DNA of 37,425 nucleotides from Pseudomonas lactucae (GTDB taxonomy: Bacteria; Pseudomonadota; Gammaproteobacteria; Pseudomonadales; Pseudomonadaceae), in the NCBI RefSeq assembly GCF_016937615.1, contig NZ_JAFHKI010000133.1, positions 1 through 37,425 of the forward strand, written 5' to 3'. The position numbers and the translations under genes were made by a program. A model generated the notes under the pieces. That model worked only from the letters and a program-made list of their open reading frames with translations, ran no database searches and was not told where the DNA came from. Shown one piece after another: positions 25,191 to 33,361 of the stretch (within the stretch, counting starts at the first letter, position 1; every line of letters starts with the position of its first letter).

Positions 25191-26927
25191 GTGATTGTTA
25201 GTCCCTGTAATGCACCAAAATTGTCTGCCAAACGGTTACGAAACGCACTGGTAACGGGCTCTGCCCTGTTTTGCCTGTTCGGCGCGGGTCAACTGTGGGC
25301 ATTCAGTCTGGACGATGTGTCGGCCAAGGCAAAAGAGCTGGCCGGGCAGAAGTACGAAGCTCCGCGCAGCAATCTGCCGAACGAATTCCGTGAAATGAAA
25401 TTCGCGGACTACCAGAAGATTCGTTTCCGCAACGAAAAAGCCGAGTGGGCCGACCAGAACACCCCGTTCAAGCTGTCCTTCTATCACCAGGGTATGCACT
25501 TCGATACACCGGTGAAAATCAACGAAGTCACGGCTGACAGCGTTCAGGAAATCAAATACGACCCGTCGCGTTTCGATTTCGGCGACGTCAAGTTCGATCC
25601 CAAGGCCACCGAACAGCTCGGTTATGCCGGTTTCCGTGTGCTGTACCCGATCAACAAGGGTGACAAGCAAGACGAAATCATGACCATGCTCGGCGCCAGC
25701 TATTTCCGCGTCGTCGGCAAGGACCAGGTGTATGGCCTGTCCGCCCGTGGCATGGCGATCGATACCGCGCTGCCGTCAGGCGAAGAATTCCCGCGTTTCA
25801 CCGAATTCTGGATCGAGCGTCCGAAGCCGGGTGACAAGCACCTGGTGATCTTCGCCTTGCTCGACTCCCCACGTGCGACCGGCGCCTATCGCCTGATCCT
25901 GCGTCCGGGCACCGACACGGTGGTCGACGTGAAATCCCAGATGTTCCTGCGCGACAAGGTCAGCAAGCTGGGCGTGGCCCCGTTGACCAGCATGTTCCTG
26001 TTCGGCGCGAACCAGCCGTCCAAGGTGCTCAACTACCGTCGCGAACTGCACGACTCCAGCGGTCTGTCGATCCATGCCGGCAACGGCGAGTGGATCTGGC
26101 GCCCGCTGAACAATCCCAAACACCTGTCGGTCAGCAACTTCAGCGTAGAAAACCCGCGCGGTTTCGGCCTGCTGCAACGCGGTCGCAACTTCAGCCACTA
26201 CGAAGACCTGGACGACAACTACGACAAGCGCCCAAGCGCCTGGATCGAGCCTGAAGGCGACTGGGGCAAGGGTTCCGTCGACCTGGTCGAGATCCCGACC
26301 GCCGATGAAACCAACGACAACATCGTTGCCTTCTGGAGCCCGGAAAAACTGCCGGAAGTCGGCCAGCCCCTGGACGTGGCCTACCGCCTGCACTGGACCC
26401 TGGACGACGCCGCGTTCCACTCGCCGGACAGCGCATGGGTCAAACAGACCCTGCGTTCCACCGGTGATGTGAAGCAATCCAACCTGATCCGTCAGCCCGA
26501 TGGCAGCGTTGCGTACCTGGTGGACTTCGAAGGTCCTTCCCTGAAGAGACTGCTGCCGGACGCCCCGGTGCGCAGCCAGGTGAGCGTGGGTGACAACGCT
26601 GAGCTGGTCGAAAACAGCGTGCGTTACAACGAGCACACCAAAGGCTGGCGCCTGACCCTGCGCATGAAGATCAAGGACGCAGGCAAGCCGACCGAGATGC
26701 GTGCGGCGCTGGTGCAGGACATTCCTCAGGCCGAGCCTGAGCATGTGTCCACCCAGGTGCTCAAGGCCGACAAGGTCCTGGCCAAGCAGCACGAGAAACA
26801 GGCCAAGAAAGACGCGAAAGACAAGGAAGCCAAGCAGCCAGAAGCTGCCCCAGCCACACCGGAGCCGATCAAGACCGAGCAAGTCCTGACCGAAACCTGG
26901 AGCTATCAGTTGCCTGCCGATGAGTAA
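25191..26927 (+). CDS. opgG: Periplasmic glucan biosynthesis protein OpgG (MdoG)
   Basis: This 578-residue periplasmic protein is needed to make osmoregulated periplasmic glucans, probably shaping or branching the nascent beta-glucan. The N-terminus has a long Sec signal peptide ending QLWA (residue 37) before FSLDDV. The MdoG domain includes FKLSFYHQGMHFDTPVKINEV, GASYFRVVGKDQVYGLSARGMAIDTA and HDSSGLSIHAGNGEWIWRPL. A Lys/Glu/Ala/Pro-rich tail (about 530-570) is an extension beyond the core fold. I chose the GTG at 25191, six bases after GAGGG, because it gives a normal signal peptide; a longer in-frame start at 25164 exists. The stop overlaps opgH by eight bases. Confidence 0.95.
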   Translation: MIVSPCNAPKLSAKRLRNALVTGSALFCLFGAGQLWAFSLDDVSAKAKELAGQKYEAPRSNLPNEFREMKFADYQKIRFRNEKAEWADQNTPFKLSFYHQGMHFDTPVKINEVTADSVQEIKYDPSRFDFGDVKFDPKATEQLGYAGFRVLYPINKGDKQDEIMTMLGASYFRVVGKDQVYGLSARGMAIDTALPSGEEFPRFTEFWIERPKPGDKHLVIFALLDSPRATGAYRLILRPGTDTVVDVKSQMFLRDKVSKLGVAPLTSMFLFGANQPSKVLNYRRELHDSSGLSIHAGNGEWIWRPLNNPKHLSVSNFSVENPRGFGLLQRGRNFSHYEDLDDNYDKRPSAWIEPEGDWGKGSVDLVEIPTADETNDNIVAFWSPEKLPEVGQPLDVAYRLHWTLDDAAFHSPDSAWVKQTLRSTGDVKQSNLIRQPDGSVAYLVDFEGPSLKRLLPDAPVRSQVSVGDNAELVENSVRYNEHTKGWRLTLRMKIKDAGKPTEMRAALVQDIPQAEPEHVSTQVLKADKVLAKQHEKQAKKDAKDKEAKQPEAAPATPEPIKTEQVLTETWSYQLPADE

Positions 26928-29490
26928 TTCTCAAGCCCGGCCAGAGACTCTGTCCGAGTACCTGGCGCACCTACCGATGACCGCTGAGCAGCGTGCCGAA
27001 CTGGCAGGCTGCGCATCCTTCACCGAGTTGCACGAGCGGTTGTCGTCGACGACCTTCGACGCGCCCATCGACGCCGCCCAGGCGTCGGTTGGCCGTCGGT
27101 TGACCCTCAACACGGCCGAAGAGCTGCAAGACGCCGAAATGCTCGCGCTCGACGCCAGCGGCCGCGTGTGCCTCAAGGCCACGCCGCCGATCCGGCGGAC
27201 CCGCGTGGTACCGGAGCCGTGGCGCACCAATATCCTGGTGCGCGGCTGGCGCCGTATCACCGGGCGCAGCAACCCGCCGACACCGCCCAAGGATGAACGT
27301 GTATTGCCGGCCGCGCGCTGGCGTACCGTGGGTTCGATCCGTCGTTACATCCTGCTGGTGCTGATGCTCGGCCAGACCATCGTGGCCGGCTGGTACATGA
27401 AAGGCATCATGCCGTATCAGGGCTGGTCGCTGGTCGACTTCGACGAGATCCGCAACCAGACCCTGCTGCAAACCGCCACCCAGGTACTGCCTTACGCGCT
27501 GCAGACCAGCATCCTGATCATGTTCGGGATCTTATTCTGCTGGGTGTCGGCGGGTTTCTGGACGGCACTGATGGGCTTTCTGGAACTGCTGACCGGTCAC
27601 GACAAATACCGCATCTCCGGTAAAAGTGCCGGCGACGAGCCGATTCCGCAAAACGCCCGCACCGCGCTGGTGATGCCTATCTGCAACGAAGACGTGCCGC
27701 GTGTGTTCGCCGGTCTGCGCGCGACGTTCGAGTCGGTGGCCGCCACCGGTGACCTGGACCGTTTCGACTTCTTCGTGCTCAGCGACAGTAACGACGCCGA
27801 CATTTGCGTGGCCGAGCAGCAAGCCTGGCTCGACGTGTGCCGCGAGGCCGGTGGTTTCGGCAAGATCTTCTACCGTCGCCGTCGCCGCCGCGTCAAACGC
27901 AAGAGCGGCAACCTCGACGACTTCTGCCGTCGTTGGGGTGGTGACTACAAGTACATGGTCGTTCTCGACGCAGACTCCGTGATGAGCGGCGAATGCTTGA
28001 CCAGTCTGGTGCGCTTGATGGAAGCCACGCCGGATGCCGGGATTATCCAGACCGCGCCGCGTGCGTCGGGCATGGACACCCTGTATGCGCGCATGCAGCA
28101 GTTCGCCACGCGTGTTTACGGCCCGCTGTTCACCGCCGGCCTGCACTTCTGGCAACTGGGTGAATCCCACTATTGGGGTCACAACGCAATCATCCGCATG
28201 AAGCCATTCATCGAGCACTGCGCCCTGGCGCCGTTGCCAGGCAAAGGCGCGTTCGCAGGCTCCATCCTGTCCCACGACTTCGTTGAAGCAGCGCTGATGC
28301 GCCGTGCCGGCTGGGGCGTGTGGATTGCCTACGACCTGCCGGGTAGCTACGAAGAGCTGCCGCCGAACCTGCTGGACGAACTCAAGCGTGACCGTCGCTG
28401 GTGCCACGGTAACCTGATGAACTTCCGCCTGTTTCTGGTCAAGGGTATGCACCCGGTACACCGCGCGGTGTTCCTGACCGGCGTGATGTCCTACCTGTCG
28501 GCGCCGTTGTGGTTTCTGTTCCTGGTGTTGTCCACCGCGTTGTTGGCGGTGAACACGCTGATGGAGCCGCAGTACTTCATGGCCCCGCGCCAGTTGTACC
28601 CGCTGTGGCCGCAATGGCACCCGGACAAGGCGGTGGCGCTGTTCTCCACCACCATCGTGTTGCTGTTCCTGCCTAAACTGCTGAGCATCATCCTGATCTG
28701 GGCCAAGGGCGCGAAAGAGTTCGGCGGCAAGTTCAAGGTGACGATGTCGATGCTGCTGGAGATGCTGTTTTCCATGCTGCTGGCGCCGGTGCGGATGATC
28801 TTCCACACCCGTTTCGTGCTCGCCGCGTTCCTCGGCTGGGCCGCGACCTGGAACTCACCCAAGCGTGACGACGACTCGACCACCTGGGGCGAAGCGTTCA
28901 AGCGTCATGGTACGCAGACCTTGCTGGGCTTCCTGTGGGCCCTGCTGGTGGTGTGGTTGAACCCCAGCTTCCTGTGGTGGTTGGTGCCGATCGTCGGTTC
29001 GCTGATGCTGTCGATCCCGGTTTCGGTAATCTCCAGCCGCGTGAACCTGGGCCTCAAGTCCCGCGACGAGAGCCTGTTTCTCATCCCCGAGGAATACAAC
29101 CCGCCGCAAGCGCTGCAGTCGACCGAGAAGTACACCCACGAAAACCGCTGGCACGCCCTGCACGACGGGTTCGTGCGTTCGGTGGTCGACCCGCAGCAGA
29201 ACGCCCTGGCCTGTGCCCTGGCGACCTCGCGTCACCGTGAAGCGGAGCCGATCGAGTACCTGCGTACCGAACGCGTGCGTCATGCGTTGAAGGTTGGCCC
29301 GACCGGCCTCAACAACGCCGAACGCGTCGCCTTGCTCAGTGATCCGGTGGCCCTGGGCCGCCTGCACGAGCAGGTCTGGAGCGAAGGGCATGCCGAGTGG
29401 CTGGCCGCCTGGCGTGACTCGATCAAGTCCGACCCGCACGCGCCATTGCTGCCGCTGCAACCGCTGTCGTCCCAGGCCCAACCGGCCTGA
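26920..29490 (+). CDS. opgH: Glucan glucosyltransferase OpgH (MdoH)
   Basis: This 856-residue inner-membrane family-2 glycosyltransferase polymerises UDP-glucose into the linear beta-1,2 backbone of periplasmic glucans and moves it across the membrane. Two helices (about 140-160 and 190-220) precede the cytosolic catalytic domain. That domain has the nucleotide-binding start ALVMPICNED (249-258), VLDADS (348-353), the base-bearing SHDFVEA (451-457) and the RDRRW motif (490-494). Several C-terminal helices form the channel. It overlaps opgG, so the two are made together. In enteric bacteria OpgH also moonlights in cell-size control; nothing here tests that. A strong hairpin follows. Confidence 0.97.
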   Translation: MSNSQARPETLSEYLAHLPMTAEQRAELAGCASFTELHERLSSTTFDAPIDAAQASVGRRLTLNTAEELQDAEMLALDASGRVCLKATPPIRRTRVVPEPWRTNILVRGWRRITGRSNPPTPPKDERVLPAARWRTVGSIRRYILLVLMLGQTIVAGWYMKGIMPYQGWSLVDFDEIRNQTLLQTATQVLPYALQTSILIMFGILFCWVSAGFWTALMGFLELLTGHDKYRISGKSAGDEPIPQNARTALVMPICNEDVPRVFAGLRATFESVAATGDLDRFDFFVLSDSNDADICVAEQQAWLDVCREAGGFGKIFYRRRRRRVKRKSGNLDDFCRRWGGDYKYMVVLDADSVMSGECLTSLVRLMEATPDAGIIQTAPRASGMDTLYARMQQFATRVYGPLFTAGLHFWQLGESHYWGHNAIIRMKPFIEHCALAPLPGKGAFAGSILSHDFVEAALMRRAGWGVWIAYDLPGSYEELPPNLLDELKRDRRWCHGNLMNFRLFLVKGMHPVHRAVFLTGVMSYLSAPLWFLFLVLSTALLAVNTLMEPQYFMAPRQLYPLWPQWHPDKAVALFSTTIVLLFLPKLLSIILIWAKGAKEFGGKFKVTMSMLLEMLFSMLLAPVRMIFHTRFVLAAFLGWAATWNSPKRDDDSTTWGEAFKRHGTQTLLGFLWALLVVWLNPSFLWWLVPIVGSLMLSIPVSVISSRVNLGLKSRDESLFLIPEEYNPPQALQSTEKYTHENRWHALHDGFVRSVVDPQQNALACALATSRHREAEPIEYLRTERVRHALKVGPTGLNNAERVALLSDPVALGRLHEQVWSEGHAEWLAAWRDSIKSDPHAPLLPLQPLSSQAQPA

Positions 29491-29495
29491 TTCAG

Positions 29496-29527
29496 ACACC
29501 CCCGAGGGCTCGCCTCGGGGGGTGTTT
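29496..29527 (+). terminator. Terminator hairpin after opgH
   Basis: ACACCCCCGAGG (29496-29507) pairs with CCTCGGGGGGTGT (29513-29525), with one extra G, around a GCTCG loop. It begins five bases after the opgH stop. The T tail is short (three T residues), but the very stable stem and position support termination. Confidence 0.8.
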
Positions 29528-29627
29528 CAAGCGCTGGTCCTACAGCGTTTTTCGCTTCTTCCCCTCTCTTCCAACCCCTTGTTATTTCGACACAAAATAC
29601 CCTCGTTCGAGGCGTATTGGCGTGCCC

Positions 29628-29646
29628 GCGAGTGGGTTAGGATCGC
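29628..29646 (+). promoter_or_regulatory. Duplicated upstream element, copy 1 (probable promoter core)
   Basis: GCGAGTGGGTTAGGATCGC occurs here, 34 bases before the first binding-protein gene, and again unchanged at 30618-30636 ahead of the second. TAGGAT within it could be a -10 hexamer. TTGGCG at 29617 is a weak -35 candidate at 15-base spacing. Confidence 0.6.
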
Positions 29647-29679
29647 CCCCCGAATTTGTCTCGGGCACAGGGGGGATGC

Positions 29680-30480
29680 ATGTTCAAGAGGTATTGTCTG
29701 GCAGTGCTGGTCGGTGTTGTCGGATTGATTCAACACAGCCTGGCCCATGCCGGTGCGATTGATGATGCGGTACGGCGCGGCGTGCTCAAAGTCGGCACCA
29801 CGCCCACCTATGTACCTTTCGAAATGACGGATAAACAAGGGCGCATCGTCGGCTTTGAGGTCGACTTGCTGGCGAGCATGAGCCAGGCGCTGGGCGTAAA
29901 GCTTGAACTGGTCCCGGTGCCCTACACGGAGCTGCTGCCCGGCTTGATGGCGAAAAAATTCGACTTGATCGGCAGCGGCATGACCGTCACCCAGGAGCGC
30001 AACCTGAAGCTGAACTTCAGCGACTCTTTCATTGTGGTGGGCCAGACCGTGCTGCTGCACCCCAGCCTGCTTGGCAAGGTTTCCAGCGTGGAAGACCTCG
30101 ACGATGCCGGCTACCGCATCGCTGTCACCGAAGGCACGACCGGCGAGGCGGTGGCGCGGCGGATGCTCGGCGCGGCGCGGCTGCTGAGCTTTGCCACACC
30201 GGAAGAAGGTGTGCGCCAAGTGGTGCAGGGTCAGGCTGATGCGTTTATTTACGACGCGCCCTACAACCTGATCGCCCTGAGCCGGCCGGAGAACAGCGAA
30301 CTGCTGGCGCTGGAGCAGCCGTTCACCTTCGAACCCCTGGCATTTGGCGTGAAAAAAGGCGATTTCGACAGCCTCAACTGGATCAACCATTTCCTCAGTC
30401 AGATCGCCCAGGACGGCACCTATGATCGCCTGCACGACAAGTGGTTCCGGGACACCGCCTGGCTGGCGGAAATCGACTGA
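29680..30480 (+). CDS. Amino-acid ABC transporter substrate-binding protein, paralogue 1
   Basis: This 266-residue periplasmic family-3 solute-binding protein has a signal peptide ending SLAHA before GAIDDAVRRGVLKVG. It has the two-lobed fold with PTYVPFEM, GFEVDLL, DLIGSGMTVTQERN and the hinge-adjacent EGTTGEAVARR. ATG 29680 follows a GGGGGGA purine run. It is closely similar along its whole length to the binding protein starting at 30697, so the pair arose by tandem duplication. It has no permease gene of its own next to it and probably shares the one at 31644. One difference in the ligand-domain loop is NFSDSF here against NFSEPF in the second copy. The substrate is not identifiable; a polar amino acid is likely. 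Confidence 0.93.
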   Translation: MFKRYCLAVLVGVVGLIQHSLAHAGAIDDAVRRGVLKVGTTPTYVPFEMTDKQGRIVGFEVDLLASMSQALGVKLELVPVPYTELLPGLMAKKFDLIGSGMTVTQERNLKLNFSDSFIVVGQTVLLHPSLLGKVSSVEDLDDAGYRIAVTEGTTGEAVARRMLGAARLLSFATPEEGVRQVVQGQADAFIYDAPYNLIALSRPENSELLALEQPFTFEPLAFGVKKGDFDSLNWINHFLSQIAQDGTYDRLHDKWFRDTAWLAEID

Positions 30481-30617
30481 AAGTCATAACTGCTTACACA
30501 TCAATCCTTTGCAACTGCGTTCCGCGCACGCGTCTATCCCTGTGCTTGTGCGCAATGCTGTAGGGTTTTTCTGACATATCCCGACAACAATTACCCCTGA
30601 AACCTTTGTGACAGGCA

Positions 30618-30636
30618 GCGAGTGGGTTAGGATCGC
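30618..30636 (+). promoter_or_regulatory. Duplicated upstream element, copy 2 (probable promoter core)
   Basis: This is an exact copy of the 19-base element at 29628-29646. With TTGTGA at 30606-30611 as a possible -35 and TAGGAT at 30628-30633 as a possible -10, the spacing is 16 bases, a plausible sigma70 promoter. The rest of the 30481-30696 gap shows no clear terminator or other motif. Confidence 0.6.
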
Positions 30637-30696
30637 ACCCCGAAATGGTGCAGCCCTTTTGCGCGCCGACCTTATAAGAATGGTTCAGGGGACTTG

Positions 30697-31497
30697 ATGA
30701 TGAAAAAGTATCTTTCGATGCTGCTGCTCGGCGTCACCGCGCTGGTTGCGGCCACTGCGGCCCAGGCCGGCGCCATCGATGATGCGGTCAAGCGCGGCAC
30801 GTTGAAAGTCGGCATGGACCCGACCTACATGCCGTTCGAAATGACCGACAAACGCGGCGACATCATCGGCTTCGAAGTCGACATCCTCAAGGCCATGGCC
30901 AAGTCCATGGGCGTCAAGCTGGAACTGGTGTCCACCGGTTACGACGGCATCATCCCGGCCTTCCTCACCGGCAAGTTCGACATGATCGGCAGCGGCATGA
31001 CCCTGACCCAGGAGCGCAACCTGCGCCTGAACTTCAGCGAACCCTTCATTGTGGTCGGCCAGACCCTGCTGATCCGCAAGGAACTGGAAGGCACCATCAA
31101 GTCCTACAAAGACCTGAACGACGAAAAATACCGCCTGACCTCCAAGCTCGGCACCACCGGTGAGATGGTCGCCAAGAAGCTGATCGCCAAAGCCAAGTAC
31201 CACGGCTACGACAACGAGCAGGAAGGCGTGCTGGACGTGGTCAACGGCAAGGCCGATGCCTTTGTGTATGACGCACCCTACAACCTAGTGGCCGAGAAGA
31301 AAGTCGGCAACGGCAAGCTGGTGTTCCTCGACGAGCCCTTCACCTTTGAACCATTGGCGTTCGGCCTGAAGAAGGGTGACTACGACAGCATCAACTTCAT
31401 CAACAACTTCCTGCACCAGATCAAGAACGACGGCACCTACGATCGCATCCATGACAAGTGGTTCAAGAGCTCCGAGTGGCTCAAGGACATGGAATAA
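30697..31497 (+). CDS. Amino-acid ABC transporter substrate-binding protein, paralogue 2
   Basis: This 266-residue family-3 periplasmic binding protein has signal peptide MMKKYLSMLLLGVTALVAAT ending AAQA before GAIDDAVKRG. Binding-lobe motifs are PTYMPFEMTDKRGDIIGFEVD, GSGMTLTQERNLRLNFSEPF and GTTGEMVAKK, followed by the C-terminal DGTYDRIHDKWF. Two adjacent ATG codons (30697 and 30700) follow AGGGGA, and either may be the start. It is separated from the permease by a REPIN, and it is the better match of the two paralogues for the dedicated partner of that permease and ATPase. From memory, PAO1 has a single equivalent (PA5076) next to opgH. Confidence 0.94.
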   Translation: MMKKYLSMLLLGVTALVAATAAQAGAIDDAVKRGTLKVGMDPTYMPFEMTDKRGDIIGFEVDILKAMAKSMGVKLELVSTGYDGIIPAFLTGKFDMIGSGMTLTQERNLRLNFSEPFIVVGQTLLIRKELEGTIKSYKDLNDEKYRLTSKLGTTGEMVAKKLIAKAKYHGYDNEQEGVLDVVNGKADAFVYDAPYNLVAEKKVGNGKLVFLDEPFTFEPLAFGLKKGDYDSINFINNFLHQIKNDGTYDRIHDKWFKSSEWLKDME

Positions 31498-31524
31498 GTT
31501 CGACGAAGTACCGAGTCGCGCCCT

Positions 31525-31607
31525 TCGCGAGCAAGCCCGCTCCCACATGTGACCGAGTTCCAACATGAGAATGAGGTCAAAATGTGGGAGGGGGCTTGCC
31601 CCCGATG
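31525..31607. repeat. Intact REPIN between binding protein and permease
   Basis: A minus-oriented REP (31525-31550, GCAAGCCCGCTCCCAC core) and a plus-oriented REP (31580-31607, TGTGGGAGGGGGCTTGCCCC core) flank a spacer reading TGACCGAGTTCC..ATGAGAATGAGGTCA. The same spacer type occurs in the decayed copy at 23303. Lying inside an ABC operon just after a binding-protein gene, it could produce the usual excess of binding protein over membrane subunits. Confidence 0.88.
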
Positions 31608-31643
31608 ACGGCCTGCCAGGCGACACATAACCCGGAACCTGAA

Positions 31644-32603
31644 ATGAAACAGAAAAAAGCCCAATGGCCCTGGCACCTGCTGACCGTGGTCGTGCTGGTC
31701 GGCCTGGCGGGCGCCTTGTACTACGCCACGTCGCTGATGTCCTACGAATGGCGCTGGAACCGTGTGCCGCAATACTTCGCCTATCAGGCCGAAGACGCCC
31801 AGCGGGCAGCGGATATATCTACTGTCATCGAGCTGGTGCGCAAAGGCGACGTGGCCGAAGTGACCCTGCGCAATGACGCAGGCGCCGAGCAAAAGGTGAC
31901 GGTCGCCGACAACAGCCTGAAAGTCGCGCGTGGCGATGATGTGGCCGAAGGCGATGTCATCGGTGTCAATCGTCATTGGGCGTTGGGCCCGCTGATGTGG
32001 GGCTTGTGGACCACGCTATGGCTGTCGGCGGTGTCGGGCATCCTCGGCCTGGCGATCGGCCTGGCCACGGGGCTGTGCCGGCTGTCCAGCAACCCGACCT
32101 TGCGCGATCTGTCGACGATCTACGTCGAACTGGTGCGCGGCACACCGTTGCTGGTGCAGATCTTCATTTTCTATTTCTTTATCGGCACCGTGCTCAACCT
32201 GTCCCGGGAATTTGCCGGGATCGCGGCGTTGTCGCTGTTCACGGGGGCGTATGTGGCGGAAATCGTCCGCGCCGGCGTGCAGTCGATCACCCGTGGCCAG
32301 AACGAAGCCGCACGCTCCCTGGGCCTGAGTGCCGGCCAGTCGATGCGCCATGTGGTGCTGCCACAAGCGTTCAAGCGCGTACTGCCGCCGTTGGCCGGGC
32401 AATTTATCAGCCTGGTGAAGGACACCTCGCTGGTGTCGGTGATCGCGATTACCGAACTGCTCAAGAGCGGTCGCGAAGTGATCACCACCTCGTTTTCGCC
32501 GTTTGAAATCCTGTTCTGCGTCGCAGGCCTGTACCTGTTGATCAACCTGCCGCTGTCGAAAATGGCCAGCCGGCTTGAGCGGAGGCTCGCGCAAAGTGAT
32601 TGA
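31644..32603 (+). CDS. Amino-acid ABC transporter permease with N-terminal extension
   Basis: This 319-residue membrane subunit is of the HisMQ/GlnP type. A first helix (about residues 9-29) is followed by a roughly 75-residue hydrophilic segment rich in Asp, Glu and Val. The standard permease domain begins at about WGLWTTLWLSAVSGILGLAIG and includes RGTPLLVQIFIFYF and the ATPase-contacting loop NEAARSLGLSAGQSMRHVVLPQA. The inserted segment after helix 1 is longer than in most family members and probably faces the periplasm. The ATG at 31644 has only a weak ribosome-binding site. A single permease gene implies a homodimer. It overlaps the ATPase gene by eight bases. Confidence 0.93.
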   Translation: MKQKKAQWPWHLLTVVVLVGLAGALYYATSLMSYEWRWNRVPQYFAYQAEDAQRAADISTVIELVRKGDVAEVTLRNDAGAEQKVTVADNSLKVARGDDVAEGDVIGVNRHWALGPLMWGLWTTLWLSAVSGILGLAIGLATGLCRLSSNPTLRDLSTIYVELVRGTPLLVQIFIFYFFIGTVLNLSREFAGIAALSLFTGAYVAEIVRAGVQSITRGQNEAARSLGLSAGQSMRHVVLPQAFKRVLPPLAGQFISLVKDTSLVSVIAITELLKSGREVITTSFSPFEILFCVAGLYLLINLPLSKMASRLERRLAQSD

Positions 32604-33330
32604 AGTCCGCGATCTGGTAAAAGTCTTCGACACCCGTGGCCAGGTGGTGCGCGCGGTGGACCATGTGACCACCCAGGTGGCCAAGGGCGAGGTGCTGGTG
32701 GTGATCGGCCCGTCCGGTTCGGGCAAGTCCACCTTCCTGCGCTGTCTCAATGGCCTGGAAGTATTCGACTCGGGCTCGGTGAGCATCGACGGTCTGCAAC
32801 TGGCTGATCCGAAGACCGATGTGAACGCCTATCGCCGCGAAGTCGGCATGGTGTTCCAGCATTTCAACCTGTTCCCGCACATGACCGTGCTGGACAACCT
32901 GTGCCTGGCGCAAAAGGTCGTGCGCAAGCGCGGCAAGCCGGAGCGCGAAGCCAAGGCCCTGGCACTGCTGGAGAAGGTCGGCATTGCGCAGAAGGCCAAC
33001 GAGTTTCCCTCGCGGCTGTCCGGCGGCCAGCAACAGCGGGTCGCGATTGCCCGGGCACTGGCGATGGAGCCCAAGGTGATGCTGTTCGACGAGCCCACCT
33101 CGGCGCTCGACCCGGAAATGGTCGGCGAAGTGCTGGATGTGATGAAGACCCTGGCCCTGGAAGGCATGACCATGGTCTGCGTCACCCACGAAATGGGTTT
33201 TGCCCGCGAAGTGGCTGACCGGGTGCTGTTCTTCGACCACGGCAAACTGCTGGAAGACGCGGCCCCCGCCGAGTTCTTCGATGCGCCGAAGGACCCGCGC
33301 GCCCAGGCGTTTCTTCGTCAGGTCCTGTAA
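32596..33330 (+). CDS. Amino-acid ABC transporter ATP-binding protein
   Basis: This 244-residue ATPase of the polar amino-acid uptake group has Walker A GPSGSGKST (38-46), Q-loop VFQHFNLFPHMTVLDN, signature LSGGQQQRVAIARAL, Walker B VMLFDEPTSALDPEM and switch VTHEMGFA. I chose the GTG at 32596 (MIEVRDLVKVF), ten bases after GCGGAGG; an in-frame TTG at 32575 is an alternative. It overlaps the permease stop. It ends only 31 bases before the convergent chemoreceptor gene, and no terminator is visible between them. Confidence 0.96.
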   Translation: MIEVRDLVKVFDTRGQVVRAVDHVTTQVAKGEVLVVIGPSGSGKSTFLRCLNGLEVFDSGSVSIDGLQLADPKTDVNAYRREVGMVFQHFNLFPHMTVLDNLCLAQKVVRKRGKPEREAKALALLEKVGIAQKANEFPSRLSGGQQQRVAIARALAMEPKVMLFDEPTSALDPEMVGEVLDVMKTLALEGMTMVCVTHEMGFAREVADRVLFFDHGKLLEDAAPAEFFDAPKDPRAQAFLRQVL

Positions 33331-33361
33331 AAACTGCTGAATGGTTCATGGGGTGTAAGCC

